From JAIPEI01 sp964443135 (GTDB lineage Bacteria > Desulfobacterota > DSM-4660 > Desulfatiglandales > HGW-15), in contig CAYUBQ010000015.1 of assembly GCA_964443135.1 (NCBI GenBank), positions 1 through 64,000 on the forward strand: a DNA stretch of 64,000 nt, given 5' to 3'. Positions 51,111 to 60,320 of this stretch are shown piece after piece. The notes under the pieces are model-generated. The model was given only the letters and a program-made list of their open reading frames with translations. It searched no databases and was not told the DNA's origin. The translations under genes were made by a program, and so were the position numbers. Every line of letters begins with the position of its first letter. The first letter of the stretch is position 1.

Positions 51111-52298
51111 TTATGATCGCCGCATCCGCTGTTCCTCTTCCTTGCCGTACGCGTCGTCCAGGGTCAAATCCTCGATGGACGTGGTCTTTTCGCCCCGGGA
51201 CGCCTTGATGGAGTCGATGGCCCGACCCACCACCGCCTTCCGCGAGGCGTAACTCATGGCCGTGTCCTCGGAGATGAGCGCCTGCTTGAAGAGGTCGGCG
51301 ATACACTGGTCGAAGGTCATCATACCGAAGGCCTGGCTCCCCTCGATGATCTCGTAGAAGCTCTTTCCCTCGGACTCGCCGTTGAGGATGGAGTCCTTGA
51401 CCCGCAGGTTCGACCCCATGATCTCGAAGGCCGCGATCCGGCCGCCGCCTTCCTTGGGGAGCAGGCGCTGGCAGGCGATCCACCTCATGGTGTCGGTGAG
51501 GCGGATGCGGATCTGCTTTTCCTCCTCCTGCTCGAACATGCCCACGATGCGGTTGATGGTCTGCCCGGAGTCCACCGTGTGGAGGGTGCTCAGGACCAGG
51601 TGTCCGGTCTCCGCGGCGGAAAGGGCGATCTCCACGGTCTCCCGGTCGCGCATCTCGCCCACCAGGATCACCTTGGGGGCCTGCCGGAGGGCCGCCCGGA
51701 GCCCTAAGGAGAAGGTGTCGAAGTCGAGCCCCAGCTCCCGCTGGTTGAACGTGGAGGTCTTCTGGGAGTGGACGAACTCCACCGGGTCCTCCAGGGTCAC
51801 CACGTGCACGGACTTGGTCTCGTTGATCTCGTCCAGGACCGCGGCAAGGGAGGTCGACTTTCCGCTTCCGGTCGCGCCGGTCACCAGGATGATGCCGTTC
51901 CGCTCCAGGGCCATCTTCTTGAAGGCGACGGGGAGCTTCATCTCTTCGATGGTCGGCACCCGGGTGGCGAGCTGGCGCATCACCGTGGAGTAGAACCCCT
52001 TCTGGGAGAAGACGTTGACGCGGAAACGCGCTTTGCCGGCGAGCTGGTAGGAGAGGTCGCAGGAACCCTCTGCGAGCAGGTTCCGGGTCAGCCTCCGGTC
52101 TCCGTTGATGAGGTTCAGCGCGAACACCTCGGTCTGAAAGGGGGTCAAGCGGTGGATAGGCGGGTTCAAGGAAACCGGCTCGAGCTCTCCCGACGTCTCC
52201 ACCTGAAAGGGCTTGTCCACGGTGACGTTCAAGTCGCTCACGTTGTCATGGGACTCGAGCATCGCCGTGAGGATGTGATCGATCTGCTGGCGTCTCAT
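51111..52298 (-). CDS. PilT/PilU-like pilus retraction ATPase
   Basis: This 395-residue secretion-type AAA ATPase has Walker A VTGATGSGKSTSLAAV, the Asp box VVTLEDPVEFVH, Walker B KVILVGEMRDRET and the His box LVLSTLHTVDSGQTINR. The N-terminus carries a longer segment than PilT, and the C-terminus has an extension of about 50 residues, both features of PilU-type paralogues. It follows pilT by 52 bp. PilU normally helps PilT pull pili under load. Confidence 0.85.
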   Translation of the reverse strand: MRRQQIDHILTAMLESHDNVSDLNVTVDKPFQVETSGELEPVSLNPPIHRLTPFQTEVFALNLINGDRRLTRNLLAEGSCDLSYQLAGKARFRVNVFSQKGFYSTVMRQLATRVPTIEEMKLPVAFKKMALERNGIILVTGATGSGKSTSLAAVLDEINETKSVHVVTLEDPVEFVHSQKTSTFNQRELGLDFDTFSLGLRAALRQAPKVILVGEMRDRETVEIALSAAETGHLVLSTLHTVDSGQTINRIVGMFEQEEEKQIRIRLTDTMRWIACQRLLPKEGGGRIAAFEIMGSNLRVKDSILNGESEGKSFYEIIEGSQAFGMMTFDQCIADLFKQALISEDTAMSYASRKAVVGRAIDSIKASRGEKTTSIEDLTLDDAYGKEEEQRMRRS

Positions 52299-52350
52299 GG
52301 TTCTTCGCTCCCTGAGAGGGTTCTGCGACTCCGCCGCCGGGCGGTTCCTC

Positions 52351-53433
52351 CTACACCTCCGTGAAGTCGGAGGGGGGGTTCTTGAGAAACGGCCTGAACT
52401 TGCCCTTGTCGTTCGCCTTGTTGTATGCGTCGTCCGCGGCGATCCGCCGGCTCTTCAAATGATCCATGATGGCGTCGTCGAGAGACTGCATGCCGTACTT
52501 CTTGCCGGTCTGGATCATGGACGGGATCTGGAAGGTCTTGGCCTCGCGGATCAGGTTCCGGACGGCCGGGTTGGCGATCATGATCTCCAGGGCCGCCACC
52601 CGGCCTTTCTTGTCGACCCGCTTGAAGAGCGTCTGGGCCACGACGGCGCGCAGGCCGTCGGCCAGGGTGTTCCGGATCTGCTCCTGCTGGTTCACCGGAA
52701 AGACCTCGATGACGCGGTCCACGGTCTTGGCCGCGCTGGTGGTGTGGAGCGTGCCGAAGACCAGGTGTCCGGTGGCCGAGGCCTCGATGGCGAGGCTGAT
52801 GGTCTCCAGGTCGCGCATTTCGCCCACGAGGATGATGTCCGGATCCTCGCGGAGGGCGCCCCGGAGTGCCGCGGAGAAGGACCGTGTGTGCAGGCCCACC
52901 TCCCGGTGGTTGACCACGGCCTTCTCGCTGTGGTGGACGAACTCGATAGGGTCCTCGATGGTCAGGATGTGGTCCTTGCGGGTCCGGTTGGCCTCGTCGA
53001 TGATGGCGGCCAGGGTGGTGGACTTGCCGCTGCCGGTGGGGCCGGTGACCAGGACGAGGCCGCGGGGCAGCGTGGCAAGCCGCCGGACGATGGGCGGCAG
53101 CCCGAGCTGCTCGCAGGTGAGAATGCTCGAAGGGATCTCCCGGAAGACGGCTCCCACACCGTACTTCTGCTGGAAGAAGTTGGCACGGTACCGGGCGAGA
53201 CCGGGGATCTCGTAAGCGAAGTCCACGTCTCCCGACTCCTCGAACACCTTCACCTTCTCCTCGGGGGCGATCTCGTAGAGCATCCCCTTGAGGTTGTCGT
53301 TGTTCAGCGGCTTGTACTTCACCCGCTCCAGTTCCCCCTGGATGCGGAGCACCGGCTGCTGGCCGGAGATGAGGTGCAGGTCGCTCGCGCCCTGCTCGTT
53401 CATCAGCTTGAAAAACGCGTCAATCTGGGCCAT
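52351..53433 (-). CDS. pilT: Type IV pilus retraction ATPase
   Basis: This 360-residue twitching-motility motor begins MAQIDAFFKLMNEQGASDLH. It has Walker A VTGPTGSGKSTTLAAIID, the Asp box ILTIEDPIEFVH, Walker B DIILVGEMRDLETI and the His box LVFGTLHTTSAAKTVDR; the PilT-typical AIRNLIRE-like motif reads AVRNLIREAKT. The start at ATG 53433 follows CGGAGGAACACC. Upstream lie three tandem repeat units. Confidence 0.95.
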   Translation of the reverse strand: MAQIDAFFKLMNEQGASDLHLISGQQPVLRIQGELERVKYKPLNNDNLKGMLYEIAPEEKVKVFEESGDVDFAYEIPGLARYRANFFQQKYGVGAVFREIPSSILTCEQLGLPPIVRRLATLPRGLVLVTGPTGSGKSTTLAAIIDEANRTRKDHILTIEDPIEFVHHSEKAVVNHREVGLHTRSFSAALRGALREDPDIILVGEMRDLETISLAIEASATGHLVFGTLHTTSAAKTVDRVIEVFPVNQQEQIRNTLADGLRAVVAQTLFKRVDKKGRVAALEIMIANPAVRNLIREAKTFQIPSMIQTGKKYGMQSLDDAIMDHLKSRRIAADDAYNKANDKGKFRPFLKNPPSDFTEV

Positions 53434-53556
53434 GGTGTTCCTCCGGGTGAAACGATCCCGCCGGTTCCGCTCGAGGATGGGCATCCCCTTCGGGATGCAT
53501 CGATACGCGCGGGCAGGAAAAGGGGATGCCGGGCAACGATAGAGAGGCCGAATCCT

Positions 53557-53873
53557 GATGGAGTCGCAAAAAGCCCGAAGCCTTTAGATCTGCCCTTGGC
53601 ATCTCACAGGGTACGACGATACCCAGCGGCGCGTGAGCGGGTTTTTGCGAATGCGTCAAATATGATGGCGTCGCAAGAGGCCGAAGCCTCGAGATCTGCC
53701 CTTGGCATCTCACAGGGTACGACGATACCCGGCGGCGCGTGAGCGGGTTTTTGCGAATGCGTCAAATATGATGGCGTCGCAAGAGGCCGAAGCCTCGAGA
53801 TCTGCCCTTGGCATCTCACAGGGTATGACGATACCCAGCGGCGCGTGAGCGGGTTTTTGCGAATGCGTCACTC
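53557..53873. repeat. Three tandem 106-107-bp repeats, locus D
   Basis: Units begin at 53557, 53664 and 53770. The last two are nearly identical and the first is slightly diverged. Each runs from GATGGCGTCGCAAGAGG through CTCGAGATCTGCCCTTGGC and AGGGTACGACGATACCC to GCGTGAGCGGGTTTTTGCGA and ATGCGTCA. The ends form an imperfect inverted repeat of 13 bp. They lie between the pilT start and the GNAT stop. Confidence 0.9.
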
Positions 53874-53995
53874 ATCTGCGCCACGGCACGGACAGGAGCC
53901 GGGTGCCTGCTGCAAAACCGATGGAAGTATAAACCAAACGGTCCCCGTTTCAAAGGCAAAAAAGCGCGCGGTTCTCCGGTCAGGACCACACCCCC
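53874..53995. other. Remainder of the pilT-GNAT gap
   Basis: After the repeats the bases to 53995 show a short AT-rich patch near 53925-53960 and no gene. The pilT promoter must lie upstream of 53433 in or before the repeats, and none was clearly read. Confidence 0.4.
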
Positions 53996-54586
53996 CTACA
54001 GCACCTTGATCATGAGAAGCGCGTTCTGCCCGCGGGGATAGAACCGGCGCTCGACCCCTGCCACCCGAAACCCCTCGTCTTCGAACAGGGCTCTTGCGAA
54101 AAGGTTGCCCGTGGCGGTGTGGAGCCGGAGCAGGCCCCCGCCGGATTTCCGGACCTCCGCCTCGATTTCCCTCAGGAGACGGCGGCCGATTCCGCAGCGA
54201 TGGAGTTCGGGGTCCACAGCGATCGCCAGGAGTTCGGTTTCCGGAAGGGAGTCGGGATACGGGGGGATCCGGGCCGTCATGGCGAACCCCGCGGGCCGGT
54301 CCCCGGAGAGCGCCAGCAGGATCAGGGCCGCCCCGGAGTCGAGCCAGTCCCGGATGACCTTGGCGTAGGCACCGAACCTCCGGAACGCGTGCGCGCTGAG
54401 CCGGATGACGAAGGCCCGGTCGGCCGGCCGGGCCTCCCGAATGCGCAAGCGCGAAGCCGGCGACCCGGGCCCGCTGCCGCCGGGTCGGTCGTGGGAGGGG
54501 GGCGGGCCTGACGGGGAGGACCCGGACCGAGTCCGCCTTCGGAGGCGTCGGATCTCCCCGTACTTTCCGTATCTGCCGCCGCTCAA
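53996..54586 (-). CDS. GNAT-family N-acetyltransferase
   Basis: The acetyl-CoA-binding fold is clear from LRIREARPADRAFVIRLS to the C-terminus. It includes ELLAIAVDPELHRCGIGRRL (the pyrophosphate-binding R-x-x-G-x-G/A loop) and AGVERRFYPRG near the end. A TTG at 54586 follows GGGAGGAAA and was chosen; the domain could start later, and longer frames run into the promoter of the divergent MFS gene. The segment between 54586 and the fold is Arg/Ser/Gly/Pro-rich and may be untranslated. It resembles RimI-like or amino-acid acetyltransferases, but the substrate is unknown. Confidence 0.72.
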   Translation of the reverse strand: MSGGRYGKYGEIRRLRRRTRSGSSPSGPPPSHDRPGGSGPGSPASRLRIREARPADRAFVIRLSAHAFRRFGAYAKVIRDWLDSGAALILLALSGDRPAGFAMTARIPPYPDSLPETELLAIAVDPELHRCGIGRRLLREIEAEVRKSGGGLLRLHTATGNLFARALFEDEGFRVAGVERRFYPRGQNALLMIKVL

Positions 54587-54857
54587 GGGCTTGTTTCCTC
54601 CCGGGGATGACAGGCGTGGCGCATTCGGGGCGGCCCTTCGGGTCAAGGTGCCGCAGGGGTGTGAAGGAAACCGGGTTACCCCTCCTGGAGGGACGCTAGC
54701 ACACTTTCCCGCAGGAGAAAAGCGGGCCCGTTTTCCCTTGCGAAGGGTCGCGGCCGTCACTAGAGTGGAACCCGCAGAGACGGTCCGGCGGGCCGGTCCG
54801 GGTTCGGGCCCGGACGGGGACCGCCGGGAGGAGCGATTTCGAGCAGGGACGGAAGGC

Positions 54858-56048
54858 ATGACGAGCACGGGCCGCGGTTCTTCCAAGACGAACGCAAACC
54901 CCTCCTTGCTCAGCCCGGCCTTCGTCCTGCTCAACCTGGCCTACCTCCTGGTCTTCTCCAACGTGGCGCTCTTCTACCTCTATCCGATCGCCCTGAACGA
55001 GATGGGGGCGGGAAAGCACGCCATCGGATGGGTGATGGGCGTCTTCTCCCTGTCGGCCGTTCTCTCCCGTCCGCTGATGGGGGTGATCGCGGCGAGGCGG
55101 GGGGAGTTCCTGCTCATGTCCGGGGGGACGGCCGTGATGCTCGCGGCGTCGGCCTGCTATCCTTTCCTCGGGTCGGTGGGCGTCTCCATGCTGGGCGTGA
55201 GGGTCGCGCACGGCCTGGGGTTTTCGGGGTTCGTGGCGGGCAGCTTTTCGGCCGTGGCGTTGCTTTTCCCCGGCGAGCGCCGGGCGGCGGCCTACAGCAT
55301 CGTGGGCGCATCCCTCATGTCCGCAATGGCCCTCGCCCCGCCGGCGGGCGAAACCCTGATCGCAAAGTTCGGGTTCGGGGCGTTGTTCCTCTGTGCGTGC
55401 GGCCTGATCCTGCTGGCATGGGCCGCGGTGACCGGCGCCGCAGGGCGCGCGGAACAAGGAAAACGGCCGCGATCCGCCGGGCGGACGCCCTACCGCCGCC
55501 TGCTCGGGGACGGCACGTACCTCCTGCTCCTGGCCTCCACCCTGATCTTCGCCCACTGCCAGTCGACGCTGCTCAACTTCCTGGCCCTTGCGGCCGAGCG
55601 GCACGACGCTTCGGCGGGCCGGTTCTTTTTCACGGCCTTCGCACTGGCCATCGGGGTTCTCCTGACCATGGGGCGCGTAATCGATCGGATGGGCAAGCGC
55701 CTTTTTCTGAGAATGTTCTACCCCGTGCTCGCACTGGGGTTGCTCCTGCTGCCGCCCTTCCTGGGTCGGTTCGGGCAGTGGATGCCGGCCCTTCTCTTCG
55801 GGCTGGGGATCGGGTTTCTCTTTCCCGCGCACAACGCCCTGGCCGCGGGGTACGGGGAGCGGGACGAAAAGCCCGGCGTCATGGCCCTGTTCACGGCGGT
55901 GTACGACTCGGGGTTCATTTCCGGGGCGGTCGTCTCCGGCTGGATCGCCGCCGGTCTCGGGCTGGACGGCCTGTTCTATGTCACCGGGGGAATGGCCCTC
56001 CTCGGGTTCGTGATCTGCCTGGCCGCCCCGATCCGCGAGGGGGAGTGA
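54858..56048 (+). CDS. MFS transporter
   Basis: This 396-residue major facilitator protein has about twelve hydrophobic helices in two halves. The signature between helices 2 and 3 reads SRPLMGVIAARRGE, and the central loop is GRAEQGKRPRSAGRTPYR. The C-terminal half mirrors it (GRVIDRMGKRLFLRM). The ATG at 54858 follows GGAAGGC. The family includes drug and metabolite exporters; no neighbour indicates the substrate. Confidence 0.88.
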   Translation: MTSTGRGSSKTNANPSLLSPAFVLLNLAYLLVFSNVALFYLYPIALNEMGAGKHAIGWVMGVFSLSAVLSRPLMGVIAARRGEFLLMSGGTAVMLAASACYPFLGSVGVSMLGVRVAHGLGFSGFVAGSFSAVALLFPGERRAAAYSIVGASLMSAMALAPPAGETLIAKFGFGALFLCACGLILLAWAAVTGAAGRAEQGKRPRSAGRTPYRRLLGDGTYLLLLASTLIFAHCQSTLLNFLALAAERHDASAGRFFFTAFALAIGVLLTMGRVIDRMGKRLFLRMFYPVLALGLLLLPPFLGRFGQWMPALLFGLGIGFLFPAHNALAAGYGERDEKPGVMALFTAVYDSGFISGAVVSGWIAAGLGLDGLFYVTGGMALLGFVICLAAPIREGE

Positions 56049-56088
56049 GTGAGGGCCGCGGAGACAACCGTATCAGGGAGGGAGAGGC

Positions 56089-56415
56089 GTGGATGATCAG
56101 ATGATCCTGGAGCAGCTGGAAGGGGTCGCCAAAGGCCTGGAGATCGAGGTCCGCTACGAGACCCTCCGCAAGGAGACCCGTTACAATCCGGGGGGGCTCT
56201 GCCGCATTCGGGGGCTTCCCGTGATCATCGTCAACCGGAAGTCGCCGTTACAGGACAAGGTCCAGGTGCTCGCAGCCGCCGTCAAGCGCTTCGACCTGAA
56301 CGGGATCTACCTGCGGCCCGGGCTGCGCGACTTCCTGGATCGGATCGCGCCCGGAAGGACCGTGGACGCCGACGAGATCGTGGGAGAGGTGGGTGGGGGC
56401 GAGGCCGAGGCGTAG
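56089..56415 (+). CDS. Small conserved-looking hypothetical protein
   Basis: This 108-residue protein shows an alpha/beta pattern with a positively charged strand (GLCRIRGLPVIIVNRKSP). It ends in a Gly/Glu-rich tail. No motif identifies it. The GTG at 56089 follows GGGAGGGAGAGGC, a strong ribosome site, 40 bp after the MFS stop, so co-expression is likely. It converges with the AsmA-like gene. Confidence 0.65.
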   Translation: MDDQMILEQLEGVAKGLEIEVRYETLRKETRYNPGGLCRIRGLPVIIVNRKSPLQDKVQVLAAAVKRFDLNGIYLRPGLRDFLDRIAPGRTVDADEIVGEVGGGEAEA

Positions 56416-56432
56416 AAGCCGGACGGTCGGGC

Positions 56433-59400
56433 TCAGGGAGCTCCCCTGTCCGCCGGTCGACTCCGGGGGGGTTCCGTGAGGCCCGAGAGCGTGTCGTAGA
56501 GCCGGACGGGAGAGAGGAAGAGGCGCTTGAGCACGCCGGCCACGCCTCTTCCCAGGTGCTTGAACGGGACGTGACGGGTGGTCGGGTTCGACATGGGTCC
56601 GGCCACCTCGAAGTAGTAGGTGAGAAACGAGCGGTCCTTCCCGGTCAGGGCGTAGCCGATGATGGGAATCCTGCTCACGATGGTGTCCAGGGTTTCCAGG
56701 GGTTGGATCCCCAGGGTGAACCGCACGGTCTTCTCGATCAGGTTCGCCTGACCGGTCGCCACGGCGTTGTAGATGGGACTCTCCATGGTGAAGTTCTCGG
56801 TGGCCAGCACCCCGCGGTTGATCACGGCGAAGCCCTTCATCCGTTCGAAGTAGAATCCTTCGTCGATGAGCTCGCGCGGTTTTTCCTTGAAGACCTTCTG
56901 AAGGCTCATCGTCTCCAGGATCCGTGAGAACACGCCGGTCCTGTCCACCACCCCGTCCTGGATCACCACGTCGGCGTTCCCGCTCAGGCTCGGAAGCAGC
57001 TCGTCCATGGTCGGTCCGTCCAGGGTGAGGAAGGCCGCCATGTTCAGGGTCCCCTCCAGGAAAGGCCCGTCGATATCGAGGGAGCCCAGGAGCTCCGGCA
57101 GGGGCTGGTCGGTCAGGCGTATGTGGTTGCTCAGGTGAATTTCCGGAGCGGCTCCGCCCCGAATGCGACCGCTCGAGGTGAGGACGCCGTTCGGGAGGCG
57201 GATCCGGGAGCGGGCCAGGCGGATCTCCCCGTCCCTCAGGTGGACGTCCGCGCGGAGCGGGCCGAAGCGGAACCGCTTCCAGTGCGCCGTACGCCCGTGG
57301 ATTTCGAGCCGGATGTTCACGCGCTCCGGAACCGGACGGGAAGGAGACGAGGCGTTCGAGGGCTCCGGCAGAAAATCGTCCGGGTTCAGGAACTCGGCGT
57401 GAACCCCGAGCCGGCCCTTGATTCTCCGCCATCCCTCCAGCGCGCCGTCCACCCCGATCTCGCTCTGACCCACCCGCATGAGGCAGCGGTTCACGTTGAT
57501 CGTCTTTCCCGAGAAATCCAGGGCGAACGAGGCGTCCCGGATCGGTGAGGGGAGGCGGTGGAGCTGGGCCGAGATGCCCTCCCCGTCCATCTTTCCGAGC
57601 ACCACGGTCGCCGAGGGATCGCTCCGCGAGGCCATGATCTTGACATCCCCCCAAAGACGACCCTCCGAAGGGCGGCCGTGATCGTGGAAGCGCAGACCCA
57701 GGTCCTCGAGGTCGAGGGAGGGTGTGGAGATCTCTACGGTGAAGAGGTCCTTTCGCTCCAGATCGTATCCCCCGGAAAGCTCGAGAACGGACCCGCGAAA
57801 ACGGCAGAGCACCTTCTCCAGGGTCAAATGTTCCCCGGGCCCCACGGTGAGGTCGAAGTTGATCCGGTCCTCGGCTCCCGGGGGGTTCATGGAGACCTGG
57901 TCGTTGCGGAGCGTGACCTCCTCGAGATCCACCCGGCCGCGACAGCGCCACTGCTCCTTCCCCCGGGTGAGTGAAAACCGGGTGGCCACGGGTCCCTGGA
58001 AAGCCAGGGGAAGCCCGAAGCCTCGAAGGAGGACGGGCAGGGTCTCGTTCATGTCCAGGCGGGCGGTCACCTCGGCGGACTGGAAGGGGAATCCGCTCGT
58101 ACCGGATCCGAACCGTCCCTCGGCCTCGAAACCGGATTCTCCCCAGGCGCCGTCGGCCTGGAACCGGTTGCCCTGCGTCTCGGTGATCCGGATTTGGGCC
58201 CGGGAAAGCCTGAGGGGAAGCCGGAGCTCGGGCTGTCGCACCAGGCCGTCGCGAACGACGAAGACCCCTTCCCTCGTTTTGGGGAACGCCCACTCCCCTT
58301 TGTGGTGAAACCAGGCCCTGCAGGAGAGCGACCCGGTCATGGGGCCGATTCGCTCCAGCTTCCGGAAGGCGTCCGGGGGAATGAACGCGATCTCCCTCTG
58401 CTTCATGAGGGTCGGGAGGCGGAAATCCCCGTCCACGAGGACGTCCCACACCGGGTGCTCCTCCAGAAGGTCCCGGACCTCCAGCCGACCCTCGCGAAGG
58501 GTCGAGTCGTCGAGCAAGCCCTCGAGGTCCGTGATCAGGAGGGCCCCTTCCCGGTATTGGACCCTGGCCGAAACGTTCCGGAACGGGGTTGGGATCGTGG
58601 GGCCGAAAACCATGAAGTCGCTGCAGGCCACGGCCAGGGAGAGGACAGCTGCGTGCTCCGGTCGGTCCAGGGATTCGATCTCCTCCAGCGAGCCCGTGAT
58701 CGTGAGGTGCTCGAGCCGGACCGCCCCGGACCGGAGGATGGGAAACAGCTCCTCCTCCAGCCAGGGGGCGAGCAGAGGGGTCGGGAAGTACCGCTCCATG
58801 AGGGCGAAGGGCATGGGATCGCTCTGCACGTGCAGCCGGACGCGGGGCGATTCCCGGGCAGGGAGGTCCACCTCGAGCCCCAGACGGAGGGAGAGATCGC
58901 CCGTTCGGAGGGTCAGATCGGGAAGATCGAGGTGGGTTTTCCCGACGTTTCCACGGAACAGCATCACGATCTCCGGGGGCTGATAGGGCTTTTGCTGTTC
59001 CCCGTCCCGGAGCAGGAAGCGCACGTTTCTCATGGTCGCGCGCCCGTCCACCGCGAAGGGCTGATCCGGAACCCCTTGCAGTGCGAACCTGGCGCTCACG
59101 GTGCCGGCCTCGAAGGCGAGGTCGTCGGGCCAGGGGACCCAGGTCGTGGGGATCCCCTCCACCGTCGTCTGGAGCCGAAACGGCCCGACGCCTCCGTCGG
59201 CCGACGGAATGGAGAGGGCCCCGTGGACTCGAAAGGGGACTTCCCGATCTCGAAACAGGAGCCGGCCGACGGAGGACAGGGTCAGGGCGGCGGCGTCGAG
59301 CCGGTCGACGCGGGCTTCCAGGCTGAGCCCCTCGGCGCCGTATGGCCGGTTCCGGAAGATCAGCGACCCCTCTTGAAAAGAAAAGGATTCGAGTCCCGGA

Positions 59401-59819
59401 AACCATGGAAAGGGAAAACGAGAGGGTCTGCCCGCTCCGGCGGTTCCTCCCTCGGGGAGATCGATCTCGATCCGGGGACGGACGAGTGAGAGGCTCACCG
59501 GTACGAGCCTTCCCCGGAGAAGCTCTCCGGCATCCAGGACCACGCGCAGGGATTCGGCCTCCACCCGATCCGCACCCTCCCGGGAGGCCGCCAGGAAATC
59601 GTCCGCCTGGAGACCGATCCCCCCCCACAGGCTCAGCTCGATCCGGCCGGTCCGGATGCGATAGCCCGTATCGCGTGCGAGCCGCTCCACGAGGGCTTCC
59701 TGGACGGACGGCTTGTGAATGAGGGCGTGCGCATACAGGATGAAGGAGGCCAGGAGCAGGGCCAGCAGGAGGGAGCCGACCGTGAATGCGCGAACCCTTC
59801 GACGGGTCAATCCGAGCAA
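56433..59819 (-). CDS. AsmA/YhdP-family inner-membrane-anchored lipid-transfer-type protein
   Basis: This 1128-residue protein has one N-terminal membrane anchor (about 12-32, TVGSLLLALLLASFILYAHA), then an AsmA-like start with GYRIRTGRIELSLWGGIGL. It continues as long beta-rich repeats and ends with an AsmA-like C-terminal domain (EGTLNMAAFLTLDGPTM, then TENFTMESPIYNAVATGQ and DTIVSRIPIIGYALTGKD). Such proteins (YhdP, TamB-like) form bridges across the periplasm that move phospholipid. TTG start at 59819 with GGGAGG six bases ahead; it overlaps the upstream Nudix gene by 13 bp. An outer membrane in this organism is implied. Confidence 0.82.
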   Translation of the reverse strand: MLGLTRRRVRAFTVGSLLLALLLASFILYAHALIHKPSVQEALVERLARDTGYRIRTGRIELSLWGGIGLQADDFLAASREGADRVEAESLRVVLDAGELLRGRLVPVSLSLVRPRIEIDLPEGGTAGAGRPSRFPFPWFPGLESFSFQEGSLIFRNRPYGAEGLSLEARVDRLDAAALTLSSVGRLLFRDREVPFRVHGALSIPSADGGVGPFRLQTTVEGIPTTWVPWPDDLAFEAGTVSARFALQGVPDQPFAVDGRATMRNVRFLLRDGEQQKPYQPPEIVMLFRGNVGKTHLDLPDLTLRTGDLSLRLGLEVDLPARESPRVRLHVQSDPMPFALMERYFPTPLLAPWLEEELFPILRSGAVRLEHLTITGSLEEIESLDRPEHAAVLSLAVACSDFMVFGPTIPTPFRNVSARVQYREGALLITDLEGLLDDSTLREGRLEVRDLLEEHPVWDVLVDGDFRLPTLMKQREIAFIPPDAFRKLERIGPMTGSLSCRAWFHHKGEWAFPKTREGVFVVRDGLVRQPELRLPLRLSRAQIRITETQGNRFQADGAWGESGFEAEGRFGSGTSGFPFQSAEVTARLDMNETLPVLLRGFGLPLAFQGPVATRFSLTRGKEQWRCRGRVDLEEVTLRNDQVSMNPPGAEDRINFDLTVGPGEHLTLEKVLCRFRGSVLELSGGYDLERKDLFTVEISTPSLDLEDLGLRFHDHGRPSEGRLWGDVKIMASRSDPSATVVLGKMDGEGISAQLHRLPSPIRDASFALDFSGKTINVNRCLMRVGQSEIGVDGALEGWRRIKGRLGVHAEFLNPDDFLPEPSNASSPSRPVPERVNIRLEIHGRTAHWKRFRFGPLRADVHLRDGEIRLARSRIRLPNGVLTSSGRIRGGAAPEIHLSNHIRLTDQPLPELLGSLDIDGPFLEGTLNMAAFLTLDGPTMDELLPSLSGNADVVIQDGVVDRTGVFSRILETMSLQKVFKEKPRELIDEGFYFERMKGFAVINRGVLATENFTMESPIYNAVATGQANLIEKTVRFTLGIQPLETLDTIVSRIPIIGYALTGKDRSFLTYYFEVAGPMSNPTTRHVPFKHLGRGVAGVLKRLFLSPVRLYDTLSGLTEPPRSRPADRGAP

Positions 59820-60289
59820 GAGCGGCCTCCCGTCGATCCCGAGGAGCGACCGGTCCGGCGCCGGTCATAGTAGTCCTCGAGGATGCGGCCGTGATCGAAG
59901 GCCAGGCCCGCGGGCAGGGTCTCCCGCGTGAAGACCCTCGCCTCGGTCGCATCGTCCGCGCCCACGGGCGTTCCGGTCGCCCTGGCGGTGAACACGACGG
60001 AAATGGTGTGCTGCCGGGGGTCCCGGGAGGGATCCGAGTAGGCGCCGAGCTGTCCGGTCAGCTCCACGTCGAGCGAGGTCTCTTCGCAGGCCTCGCGCAC
60101 CGCGGCCCGCTCCAGGCTTTCGCCGTAGTCCACGAACCCGCCCGGGAGGGCCCAACCGAGGGGCGGGTTCCGGCGGCGGATCAGTACGATTCCCTCCCCC
60201 ACCTCGATGATGACGTCCACCGTGGGGACCGGGTTCCGGAAGGGCCGAACGGTCTTGCCGCAGTGTGGGCACGTGAGCGCTTCTTTCAT
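59807..60289 (-). CDS. Nudix hydrolase
   Basis: This 160-residue hydrolase has the complete Nudix box G-x5-E-x7-REUxEExGU as GGFVDYGESLERAAVREACEE. A single zinc knuckle at the N-terminus (LTCPHCGKTVRPFRNP) precedes the fold. It resembles ADP-ribose or nucleotide-sugar pyrophosphatases; the exact substrate is unknown. It overlaps the AsmA-like gene start, so coupling is likely. The upstream hypothetical gene ends 31 bp before it. Confidence 0.9.
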   Translation of the reverse strand: MKEALTCPHCGKTVRPFRNPVPTVDVIIEVGEGIVLIRRRNPPLGWALPGGFVDYGESLERAAVREACEETSLDVELTGQLGAYSDPSRDPRQHTISVVFTARATGTPVGADDATEARVFTRETLPAGLAFDHGRILEDYYDRRRTGRSSGSTGGRSCSD

Positions 60290-60320
60290 GCTCCTGCCTT
60301 TCAGAGGGGCGGGATTCCCC

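Noticed and set aside
53557..53873. CRISPR-like array
   Set aside because: The three units are contiguous copies of 106-107 bp without variable spacers, and related single units occur elsewhere; this is a tandem repeat, not CRISPR.
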